From contig CABULH010000037.1 of NCBI GenBank assembly GCA_902492455.1, forward strand, positions 1-17,639: DNA of 17,639 nucleotides. The letters run 5' to 3'. Of the stretch, positions 7,233 through 14,428 are shown piece by piece. Numbering within the stretch: position 1 is the first letter of the stretch; every line of letters begins with the position of its first letter. The notes beneath the pieces were generated by a model. It was not told where the DNA came from. It did not search any database and saw only the letters and a program-made list of their open reading frames with translations. Made by a program: the position numbers and the translations under genes. The stretch is from an uncultured Oscillospiraceae bacterium (GTDB taxonomy: Bacteria; Bacillota; Clostridia; Oscillospirales; Acutalibacteraceae).

Positions 7233-9293
7233 TCAGACCATGCCTTTCTGTTGCGCGTCGTTCCGTTGGGCGACGCCGTCCAAGCGGCAGTCGCCCCGGG
7301 GATAGACGGGGATATAGGTTCCTTTTTCATGCTGGAGGAAGAGCAGATCCTCTCCCTCGAAATCCACCCGAAGCCCTCGGTGTTCGATATGGACGGACAG
7401 GGGATTGTGCACCGCTTTTTCGCCGTCGGCGGTGAAAATCAGGGAGCCGTCCTGGAGCACGCAGCCCTGCTCAAAACGGTTGGCCGAGATTTCCCATTCC
7501 GCCAGCAGCGCCTTGATTTGGTCGGCGCAGTCCAGGCTGTTCAGGCGTACGCCGCCCTCCAGCACGGCCAGGCTTTCCGGCGACAGCGGGGTGCCGTCGC
7601 TGTATTCCCGGGCCTCGCCGGCCACGATGAAGCGGGAGGCGTCCAGCTTTTGGAGGAAGGGGAAGCAGGCGGGAGCGAGGCTGTCCGGCGCCAGCAGGAT
7701 CACCGCGTCGTAGTCCTGGGAGCCATACCGCACCCGGCCGCCGTCCACGAAGAGGCTGCCGTTTTCGATCTCGCTGGTGGGAACCAGGTCGCAGAGAATA
7801 TCGTCGAAGAGGCGGTCGGCCGTTTCCAGCACGGCGGACAGGATCTTATGCCGGGGATACCAGGGCGGCGCCGGGTTGTCGTTGTAATACCAGTTCAGGG
7901 CGTTCTGCATGCCGAAAAGCACCAGCACGCGGCAGTCGGGCATGGCGTTTTGGCGGGAATCCAGCAGCCGGACCTCCGCGTCCATTTCCTCGATGCTTTC
8001 CAGCAGCCCCTGGGGCTTGAGCTCCAGCACCACCGCCTCGTTGGGACATTCATAGGCGAGATAATGGGTGCGGCCGCCGAACCGGACGTTGTTCCAGGTC
8101 TCCCGGTAATAGGTGCCGATGTCCCTGGTTCCCATGGAATACCACATGTTGTACCAGGTGTCCCCGCCCCATTTGTGCGCCAGGGCGGTGCGGATGGGCA
8201 TGATGACGATTTCGTCGGTCTGGGCCACGTCCCGCTTGGCTTCCCACCAGTAGAAGGCGTTTTTGAAACCTTCGAAATTCTGCAGGTAGTTGTTGCCCCA
8301 CCAGGTGGGATGCACGCCGTAGAAGGTGTCCGGACCGAGGATTTTTTTGCTCAGGGCATACATGGCTTCGTCGTTGCCCCGCATGATGTCCCGGAAGGCT
8401 TCGTGGTAGGCGTTGACGCAGCGGATGCACAGGGCCCGGCCGCCCTCTTCCTCATAATAGAAGCGCAGCAGATCATCCCGCAGCTCCCGGTTACAGAACC
8501 GGCGGTACCGCCGGGCGAAATTGTCCGTATAGGTGACGTGCTCAAAGTAGATTTCCCGCTTTTTGTAGTAGTCGGGGTCGGTAGATTCATCCTCGATGCG
8601 GATAATCACATCGTAGCCCCATTCGTCGGACATCACCCCGTCGGCCTCCGCCTTTTTCAGGGGCGTCAGCATGGCGGCGTAAAAATCCGCAAAGGCGTCG
8701 GAGGCCAGATCCGGGATGGGCTGCGGAATCCCCACAAAGACCACCGCCGTCCTGCCCGCCGCCCCGGGGCCGCCGTCCACGGCGACCAGGGTGCGGTTGT
8801 CGTCCGCAGGGGAGAGGGTAACGCAGCCGTCCGCCCCCTCCGCGCTGCCGGAGGCATAGGTGCGGGGCCCGGTTTTGTCCAGCAGGAAGGCCCGCAGCAG
8901 AGCGGGCTGCTGCCGCGCCGTCCGCCAGTAGTGGGGGATGGGGGTGGTGTCCGTCAGGGCGCTGCCCCTCCCATCCTTGTTCAGGGCGATTTCGGTGGCG
9001 GTGGTGACGTAGGCCACATCCTCGGGGTGGGCCTGAAAAAAGGCGGCGGCTTCGTTGCGGGGACAGCACTCCACATGCAGCCTCCGGCCTCGCTTGTGCA
9101 GCTCCCGGGCGCACAGGGCCACGGCCTCCTGGAGCTTCTCGTCCCAGAAATCCCGTTTTACCCAGTGCAGGCCGACGAACACGCTTCCCGCGTCCATCCG
9201 GCTGCATAAATCCTCAACCTTGGCGGCCAGATCGCTCTCCAGGGTGGCGTCTTCCCATTTCCAATAGATCACGCTTTTATTCTTGGATTTCAT
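7233..9293 (-). CDS. Putative glycoside hydrolase, uncharacterised
   Basis: A 686-residue protein without signal peptide, the first gene of the minus-strand operon. The start at 9293 has AGGAGG 6 bases upstream; an ATG at 9311 lies upstream of that site. The first 450 residues look like a TIM-barrel hydrolase: strands such as SVFVGLHWVK, RRLHVECCPRN, DGVMSDEWGYD, DTFYGVHPTWW and THYLAYECPNE. Asp223-Glu224 (SDEWG) and Glu415 (AYECPNE) are candidates for catalytic acids. Residues about 450-570 (CRVLVLFGMQNALNWYY, then YDAVILLAPDSLAP) resemble the glutamine-amidotransferase-like domain of GH42, GH106 and relatives. I cannot assign a known family; a distant GH106-like rhamnosidase is one option. 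Its place before a GH127 gene and opposite a sugar regulator supports a role in glycan breakdown. Confidence 0.7.
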   Translation of the reverse strand: MKSKNKSVIYWKWEDATLESDLAAKVEDLCSRMDAGSVFVGLHWVKRDFWDEKLQEAVALCARELHKRGRRLHVECCPRNEAAAFFQAHPEDVAYVTTATEIALNKDGRGSALTDTTPIPHYWRTARQQPALLRAFLLDKTGPRTYASGSAEGADGCVTLSPADDNRTLVAVDGGPGAAGRTAVVFVGIPQPIPDLASDAFADFYAAMLTPLKKAEADGVMSDEWGYDVIIRIEDESTDPDYYKKREIYFEHVTYTDNFARRYRRFCNRELRDDLLRFYYEEEGGRALCIRCVNAYHEAFRDIMRGNDEAMYALSKKILGPDTFYGVHPTWWGNNYLQNFEGFKNAFYWWEAKRDVAQTDEIVIMPIRTALAHKWGGDTWYNMWYSMGTRDIGTYYRETWNNVRFGGRTHYLAYECPNEAVVLELKPQGLLESIEEMDAEVRLLDSRQNAMPDCRVLVLFGMQNALNWYYNDNPAPPWYPRHKILSAVLETADRLFDDILCDLVPTSEIENGSLFVDGGRVRYGSQDYDAVILLAPDSLAPACFPFLQKLDASRFIVAGEAREYSDGTPLSPESLAVLEGGVRLNSLDCADQIKALLAEWEISANRFEQGCVLQDGSLIFTADGEKAVHNPLSVHIEHRGLRVDFEGEDLLFLQHEKGTYIPVYPRGDCRLDGVAQRNDAQQKGMV

Positions 9294-9320
9294 ACCAATC
9301 CTCCTTATCACGATGGCTTT

Positions 9321-9350
9321 ATTATAGCGGCTGTGCGGCGGCGGAATCTA
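9321..9350 (-). promoter_or_regulatory. Candidate promoter of the glycosidase operon
   Basis: On the minus strand a perfect TATAAT (complement of 9321-9326) lies about 28 bases before the start codon at 9293. The -35 position holds only TAGATT (complement of 9345-9350, 18-base spacing), a poor match. A good -10 with a poor -35 is typical of an activator-dependent promoter, and an AraC gene is divergent. Confidence 0.55.
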
Positions 9351-9379
9351 CGACTTTTTTGCACAGGAGCATAACGATA

Positions 9380-9409
9380 TTGACTTTTTATAGGAAAACG
9401 CCTTATAAT
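9380..9409 (+). promoter_or_regulatory. Promoter of the AraC-family regulator gene
   Basis: TTGACT (9380-9385), an 18-base spacer and a perfect TATAAT (9404-9409) lie about 60 bases before the regulator start. It is much closer to consensus than the divergent promoter, which fits steady expression of the regulator. Confidence 0.75.
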
Positions 9410-9471
9410 ATTCTTGTAAGATGGAAATATATTAAGCGTTTTGACTGTAATTGTGATACGAGGTGAACGGG

Positions 9472-10380
9472 ATGAAAAGTACCGCCGAGCCGATTAACGG
9501 CTCTGTCCTGCACGAAGAGATCGTCATGCCCAACGCGGATCTGCCCATCAATTTCATCGAGCATCATCACGGCTCGGTGGGGCCTTTTTGTATTCTGCAC
9601 TGGCACAACGAGATCGAACTGGTATACGTCTGCCAGGGGGTGGTTTCCGCCAACTGTAAATCCGGGGCGGTGGAAGCGCGGCCGGGGGAGATGATTTTCA
9701 TCAACTCCAACGAGCTGCACGATTATCATATCCTGGAGGCGCCGATTCAGCTCTATTGCTGCACCATCGGCCTCTCCCTTTTTCAGGGACGGTATATCAG
9801 CAGCTACGATTCCCCCTTCATCTCTCCCAACAGCAATATCGCGGTGTTTGAAAACCACATTGTGGGGGATGAGGACATCGCCCGGTATTTTCTCACCATG
9901 TGGGAGGAGGGCCGAACCAAGGAAAAGGGCTATGAATTCGCCATCAAGTCGGATTTGTACGGCATCATGTCCCTGATGGTGCGGCGGCATATCCAATCCA
10001 CCATGTCCAACAAGCAGTTTCTTTATAAAAAGCGCAACCTGGACAGCATCAACCGGGTGATCCATTATATCGAGGAGAACTATCAAAAGGATATCAGCCT
10101 GAGCGAGCTGGCGGAGCTGCTCAACGTCAACCGGTTTTACTTCTGCCGGTTTTTCAAGGAGGTTACCGGCGCCACGCCCATCGAATATCTCAACAATTTT
10201 CGCACCCATCAGGCGGTGTCCATGATGCGGGAGAAGCCGGAATACACCATCACCCAGGTGGCGACCCAGGTGGGCTACAATGACTCCAACTATTTTGCCC
10301 GGGTTTTCAAGTCGGTGATGGGGGAAAGCCCCTCCGTTTATAAAACCCGGCTGGAAAAGGAAGCGGCGGCGAATGGGTAA
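9472..10380 (+). CDS. AraC-family transcriptional regulator with N-terminal cupin
   Basis: A 302-residue regulator. ATG 9472 is preceded by GAGGTGA (9460-9466) at 5 bases, which decides against the GTG at 9463. Residues about 25-110 are an AraC-type cupin sensor (FIEHHHGSVG, HWHNEIELVYV, ARPGEMIFINSNELHDYH). Residues about 193-296 carry two helix-turn-helix motifs: the first near DISLSELAELLNVNRFYFCRFFKE, the second near ITQVATQVGYNDSNYFARVFK. The GYNDSNYFARVFK and GESPSVYK patterns are family hallmarks. It is divergent from the glycosidase operon and directly precedes the sugar-uptake operon, so it most likely activates both in response to a sugar. The ligand is unknown, and no terminator is evident between it and the binding-protein gene. 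Confidence 0.9.
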   Translation: MKSTAEPINGSVLHEEIVMPNADLPINFIEHHHGSVGPFCILHWHNEIELVYVCQGVVSANCKSGAVEARPGEMIFINSNELHDYHILEAPIQLYCCTIGLSLFQGRYISSYDSPFISPNSNIAVFENHIVGDEDIARYFLTMWEEGRTKEKGYEFAIKSDLYGIMSLMVRRHIQSTMSNKQFLYKKRNLDSINRVIHYIEENYQKDISLSELAELLNVNRFYFCRFFKEVTGATPIEYLNNFRTHQAVSMMREKPEYTITQVATQVGYNDSNYFARVFKSVMGESPSVYKTRLEKEAAANG

Positions 10381-10484
10381 GGCTCGCCGTCGGACAAGCC
10401 GGAAAAGGGTGCCTAAAGAGCCAAATTTGCGGCTGGATTGTGAAACCATCCATTAAATACAGAATTATATAAAAGAAATTCGTA

Positions 10485-10511
10485 TAGAACCGTCATTATT
10501 GTCAATATAAT
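10485..10511 (+). promoter_or_regulatory. Candidate promoter of the sugar-uptake operon
   Basis: A perfect TATAAT (10506-10511) lies in an AT-rich stretch 160 bases before the binding-protein gene. The best -35 is weak (TAGAAC at 10485-10490, 15-base spacing). As at the glycosidase operon, this suggests dependence on an activator. A TTGACA at about 10577 has no good -10 at the right distance. Confidence 0.4.
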
Positions 10512-10514
10512 GCT

Positions 10515-10570
10515 TGTGCAAATCAAAATATTCAAGGATGCATCCGGAATTTCGATGTAAACTATGCACA
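10515..10570. promoter_or_regulatory. Inverted TGTGCA / TGCACA pair, possible regulator half-sites
   Basis: TTGTGCAAAT (TGTGCA at 10515-10520) and ATGCACAGAA (TGCACA at 10565-10570) face each other with starts 50 bases apart, close to five helical turns. A third copy, TTGCACAGGA (TGCACA at 9360-9365), lies in the divergent promoter region. They could be binding sites of the AraC protein, but a six-base match is short enough for chance. Confidence 0.25.
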
Positions 10571-10671
10571 GAATCCATTGACAACCCCCACCCGGTTTCG
10601 TTGCAGAACAGGCGGCGGGAACCGGAAGAAACAGCCGGAATTACATCGTAATTTTTTAGGAGGTATGCTTG

Positions 10672-11973
10672 ATGAAGTACGCATGGCGTCTGACAGCACT
10701 ATTGATGGCGGGCCTTTTGACAGTGGGAACAGCGGCCGGGTGTGCCAAAAAACCGGGCAGCAGCCAGGGCGGAAACTCCACTGTTTCCACCGAGAGCGGC
10801 TCCGATCCCCTGGCCGGACTGGCGGGCTCCCTGGAGGGCAAGCTCATCGTCTGGGTGGGTGAGACCGCGGAGGAAAATTTCAAGAAGATCGCCAAATCCT
10901 TTGAGGAAGCCACCGGCATGACGGTGGAGCTGGTGCCCTACACCGGCGTGAGCGCCACCGACAAGCTGGCCCTGGACGGGCCCGCGGGCAACGGCGGCGA
11001 CGTCTATGTCCAGGGCGGCGGCGGTGTTTTAGCCAAAGCGGTGGACCAGGGCCTGTTCATGGAGCTGCCCGAGGCGGCTTTTGATCTGCAGGCCTTCACC
11101 CAGAGCGCCGTGGACGATTACCGGTACGACGGTAAGCTGTACGGCCTGCCCATGGGCTCCGAAACCCCCGCGCTGATCTACAACAAGGCCCTGATCCAAA
11201 CCATTCCGGATACCTGGGAAGCGCTGATGGAGGAATGCGGCAAGTACGCTGATATCCCCAACGACAAGTACGGCCTGCTGATGGATCCCACCAACCCCTA
11301 TTTCACCAACGCCCTGTTTGAAGCCAAGGGCGGCTACGTTTTCAAGATGAACAACGGGGTTTACGACACCAGCGACATCGGCCTGAACAACCAGGGCGTG
11401 AAGGATACCTACAGGATGTTCAAATCCTACTTTGAAAAAGGCTGGTGGCAGCGCAACGCTGTTTTCGCCACCATGGAAAAGAAGTTTGAGGAAGGCAAGT
11501 CCCCGGTTATCTACGACGGCCCCTGGTCGGTGGCCAACTATCAGAAGGCGGGCATCGACGTGGGCGTCGCGCCCCTGCCCAAACTGGCCGACGGCGGCAC
11601 CCCGCTGACCTATTCCGGCTCCTACGGCGTCTGCGTCAGTGAATATACCAAGAATCCCCGGGCCGCGGTGGAATTCATGAAATACTGCGTCACCGAGGAA
11701 GCCGTCATGGATTACTGCCGCACCACCGGCCGCATTCCGGTGCTGGATGCCTGCCTGGAGCTGCCGGAAATCAAGGACGATCCGATCAAGAGCGGTTTTG
11801 CCGAGCAGATGAAAAACAGTATCCCCCAGCCCAATGTTCCCGAGATGGATCAGATCTGGTCGCCGATGCTCAACGCCGGCACCCTGATCTTCTCCCAGAA
11901 CGCGGATATCGACTCCACCCTGGATCAGGCGGTGGAGCGGATCAAGGAACAAATCGCCCTGATGAAGAGCTGA
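10672..11973 (+). CDS. ABC transporter sugar-binding lipoprotein (MalE-like)
   Basis: A 433-residue extracellular binding protein anchored by lipid. The ATG at 10672 has AGGAGG (10658-10663) 8 bases upstream. The signal peptide ends in the lipobox GTAAGC with Cys24, followed by a Ser/Gly-rich linker. The mature part starts with LEGKLIVWVGETAEENFKKI, typical of family-1 (MalE-type) binding proteins, and has the hinge-region motifs KLYGLPMGSETPALIYNKAL, IYDGPWSV and a tryptophan-rich KGWWQRN segment. It should capture an oligosaccharide and deliver it to the two permeases that follow. The sugar cannot be read from sequence; the neighbouring GH127 suggests an arabinose-containing or plant-derived oligosaccharide. 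It ends with the tandem stop TGATAA and is separated from the permeases by a strong hairpin. Confidence 0.92.
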   Translation: MKYAWRLTALLMAGLLTVGTAAGCAKKPGSSQGGNSTVSTESGSDPLAGLAGSLEGKLIVWVGETAEENFKKIAKSFEEATGMTVELVPYTGVSATDKLALDGPAGNGGDVYVQGGGGVLAKAVDQGLFMELPEAAFDLQAFTQSAVDDYRYDGKLYGLPMGSETPALIYNKALIQTIPDTWEALMEECGKYADIPNDKYGLLMDPTNPYFTNALFEAKGGYVFKMNNGVYDTSDIGLNNQGVKDTYRMFKSYFEKGWWQRNAVFATMEKKFEEGKSPVIYDGPWSVANYQKAGIDVGVAPLPKLADGGTPLTYSGSYGVCVSEYTKNPRAAVEFMKYCVTEEAVMDYCRTTGRIPVLDACLELPEIKDDPIKSGFAEQMKNSIPQPNVPEMDQIWSPMLNAGTLIFSQNADIDSTLDQAVERIKEQIALMKS

Positions 11974-11983
11974 TAAGGAAAAA

Positions 11984-12019
11984 GGGGCCGCTGCGGGGTC
12001 ACAGCCTCGCGGCGGCTCC
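11984..12019 (+). promoter_or_regulatory. Strong intercistronic hairpin between binding protein and permease
   Basis: A 15-bp stem (11984-11998 with 12005-12019, three G-U pairs, 6-base loop TCACAG) starts 10 bases after the binding-protein stop. No T-run follows, so it is unlikely to be a full terminator. Such hairpins commonly protect the upstream mRNA and lower downstream expression, giving more binding protein than permease. Confidence 0.7.
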
Positions 12020-12062
12020 CTCCATCTCCCGCCGGGAAATTCCGGAAGAAAGGACCGGTCCT

Positions 12063-13343
12063 ATGAAACCAAGCAAGCGCCCAATTGTGTGTGGCGTGCT
12101 GTCCGGGCTGTACATGGGCGTCGGCCAGCTCGTCAACAGACAGTGGCTCAAGGGCATTCTCTATCTCGCTGTCCATACCTTTCTGATCCTTTGGGTCTAT
12201 CCCTACATTTACTGGGGCATTGAGGGTCTCATCACCCTGGGCGCCACCCCCAAGGTGGATCATTCCCTGTTTCTGATGATTTACGGTATTCTTTCCATCA
12301 TCGCCCTGGTTTACCTCCTCATGTTTTACGTCTCCTGCATCAAGGACGCCTACCGCATCGCCAAGATGCGCCAGAACCATGAGATTCCGCCCAGCTTCAA
12401 GGAGGGCTTCAAAGCCTGCCTGCGGCGCAAATCCCCGCTTTTTTTCGCCGCCCCCGGCATGGTGGCCGTTTCCCTCATTGTCATCCTGCCCCTGGTGTTC
12501 TCAATTATGCTGGGCTTCACCAATTACGACCTGTATCACCAGCCCCCCGGCAAGCTGCTGGATTGGGTGGGATTCCAGAACTTCGTCAACCTCTTTACGA
12601 TCCGTTCCTGGTCCCACACCTTCACCAGCATCCTGCTGTGGACGCTGGAGTTCACCATTCTTTCCTCGGTGCTGCCCTATATCATCGGCATTATCATCGC
12701 CCTTTTGATCAATCATCCCCGGGTCCGGTTCAAAAAGCTGATTAAAACCGGCTTTATCCTGCCCTGGGCCATTCCTTCCTATATCAGCATCCAGGTCTGG
12801 CGGGGGATGTTCGATACCAACGACGGCTTTATCAACCACATCCTGCGGGACGTTTTCAACCTGCCGGGGGTGGAATGGATGCAGAATACCGCCTCCGCCC
12901 GGACGGCGCTGATTATCGTCGCCATCTGGTGCGGGTTCACCTTCCCCATGATGATTTCGGACAGCATTATGAAAGGCATTCCCAGCGAGCTGTACGAGGC
13001 CGCCCGGCTGGACGGCGCGTCGCCCACCCGCTGTTTTTTCAAGATCACCCTGCCGCTGCTGCTTTTCTCCATCGCGCCGCTGTTCATCATGGGCCTGTCC
13101 GGCGCCTTCAATAACTTCAACCTGATTTATCTGCTGACCCAGGGCAACCCGCCCAATTTGGATTTCGTGGGAGCGGGCAATACGGATATCCTCATCTCCT
13201 GGCTGTTCAATATGACCTTCAACACCATGAAATACAACTATGCGTCGGCCATTTCCCTGCTGATCTTCATTCTGCTGGCGGTGTTCAGCATCTTTAATCT
13301 GCGCAGAACCAAAAATTTCAAGGAGGAGGAGATGCTGCAATGA
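12063..13343 (+). CDS. Sugar ABC transporter permease (MalF-like)
   Basis: A 426-residue membrane protein. ATG 12063 follows AAAGGA at about 7 bases. An N-terminal segment of roughly 130 residues (LSGLYMGVGQLVNRQWLKGI, then two or three hydrophobic helices) precedes the core, as in the longer MalF proteins. The transport core begins near FFAAPGMVAVSLIVILPLVF and has about six membrane segments. The coupling loop that contacts the ATPase is EAARLDGASPTRCFFKITLP, around residues 308-333. It would form the channel with the next gene product for uptake of the bound oligosaccharide. No ATPase gene is nearby, so a shared MsmK/UgpC-type ATPase elsewhere is likely. It overlaps the next gene by 4 bases (ATGA). 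Confidence 0.93.
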   Translation: MKPSKRPIVCGVLSGLYMGVGQLVNRQWLKGILYLAVHTFLILWVYPYIYWGIEGLITLGATPKVDHSLFLMIYGILSIIALVYLLMFYVSCIKDAYRIAKMRQNHEIPPSFKEGFKACLRRKSPLFFAAPGMVAVSLIVILPLVFSIMLGFTNYDLYHQPPGKLLDWVGFQNFVNLFTIRSWSHTFTSILLWTLEFTILSSVLPYIIGIIIALLINHPRVRFKKLIKTGFILPWAIPSYISIQVWRGMFDTNDGFINHILRDVFNLPGVEWMQNTASARTALIIVAIWCGFTFPMMISDSIMKGIPSELYEAARLDGASPTRCFFKITLPLLLFSIAPLFIMGLSGAFNNFNLIYLLTQGNPPNLDFVGAGNTDILISWLFNMTFNTMKYNYASAISLLIFILLAVFSIFNLRRTKNFKEEEMLQ

Positions 13344-14185
13344 ACAAACGGCGCGCCTTCAGCCCCAAATCCTTTGTCAGTCTGGTGTTTGTCTACATTC
13401 TGATTCTCGTTCTCCTGGCCTTCGCGCTGATCCCCATTATCTATGTGGTGGGCCTGTCCTTCTCGCCGGGCAGCACCCTTTATATGGATACCATCTTTCC
13501 CACCAATCCCACCCTGGACAATTATAAAACCCTGCTGTCCGGCACCCTGTTCCCGCGCTGGTATCTCAATACCATTGTGGCCGGGCTGCTGACCTCGGTT
13601 GTCACCCTTCTGCTCTGCGCCCCCACGGCCTATGCCTTTTCCCGGCTGCGGTTCAAGGGCCGCAAGCCGTTCCTGCTGGTGCTGCTGGTGCTGCAGATGT
13701 TCCCGGGGATGATGGCGATGGTGGCCTATTATGTGCTGCTGAATATGGTGGGACTGCTGGATACCACCCCGGGCTTGGTGATTCTTTACTCGGGCGCGGC
13801 CGTCACCGGCAACACCTGGCTGCTGAAGAGCTTTTACGATACGGTTCCCAAAGCGCTGGAGGAAGCCGCCCTTATCGATGGGGCCAACCGTTTCCAGCTC
13901 TTCACCAGGATCCTCCTGCCCCTGTCCTATCCCATGCTGGTGCTGGTGGGCGTTTTCTCCTTCGCCGCTCCCTTCGGAGACTTCGTCCTCTCCCGCATCG
14001 TCCTCACCCGGCCGGAGAACTACACCCTGGCGCTGGGCACCTACAATTTCATCGCATCGGATTTCGGCAACAATTTCACCGTTTTCGCCGCTTCTTCGGT
14101 GCTTGCCAGTTTGCCCATCACCATTCTGTATCTGCTGCTGCAAAAAACCATGGTTACCGGTTTCAAGGGCGCGGTGGTGCGCTGA
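13340..14185 (+). CDS. Sugar ABC transporter permease (MalG-like)
   Basis: A 281-residue membrane protein starting at ATG 13340, which overlaps the previous stop by 4 bases; AGGAGGAGGAG (13321-13331) is the ribosome site inside the end of the previous gene. It has about six membrane segments, starting with SLVFVYILILVLLAFALIPI. The coupling loop is EEAALIDGANRFQLFTRILL (about residues 171-195), and the end LLLQKTMVTGFKGAVVR is the typical MalG C-terminus that reaches toward the ATPase. It pairs with the MalF-like protein to form the membrane channel. A perfect palindromic terminator ends the operon 20 bases after the stop. Confidence 0.94.
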   Translation: MNKRRAFSPKSFVSLVFVYILILVLLAFALIPIIYVVGLSFSPGSTLYMDTIFPTNPTLDNYKTLLSGTLFPRWYLNTIVAGLLTSVVTLLLCAPTAYAFSRLRFKGRKPFLLVLLVLQMFPGMMAMVAYYVLLNMVGLLDTTPGLVILYSGAAVTGNTWLLKSFYDTVPKALEEAALIDGANRFQLFTRILLPLSYPMLVLVGVFSFAAPFGDFVLSRIVLTRPENYTLALGTYNFIASDFGNNFTVFAASSVLASLPITILYLLLQKTMVTGFKGAVVR

Positions 14186-14205
14186 TCCCCCGATTAACAT
14201 TGCAG

Positions 14206-14235
14206 AAAAACCTCCGCAGGCCTGCGGAGGTTTTT
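14206..14235 (+). terminator. Palindromic terminator after the permease genes
   Basis: A perfect 30-base palindrome (AAAAACCTCCGCAGG then its complement) ends in TTTTTCC. It can work on both strands, but only the + strand has a gene upstream. Confidence 0.93.
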
Positions 14236-14428
14236 CCTTTTATGCGGTTTCCGGCAACAGAAAAAAAGCGGCGGAAAGGGCGGGGGAGCGTGAGGGGGAT
14301 ATCCCTGCGGAAATGTCAAAATTATACGATAAGACGGCAATACCATTCTAGCGGTTTTTCCTCCCGGAGGCTATGATGAAAGCAGGATGGCATTATCCTT
14401 GAAAAAGCAGAAAGGACGGTTGTGTTTT

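Noticed and set aside
7251..9209. Long open frame on the + strand opposite the putative hydrolase gene
   Set aside because: Same effect of high GC on the opposite strand; the minus-strand protein has a good ribosome site and sensible composition.
13238..14200. Open frame on the - strand across the MalG-like gene
   Set aside because: The translation is dominated by Gln, Gly, His and Glu without domain pattern, and the + strand encodes a clear permease.
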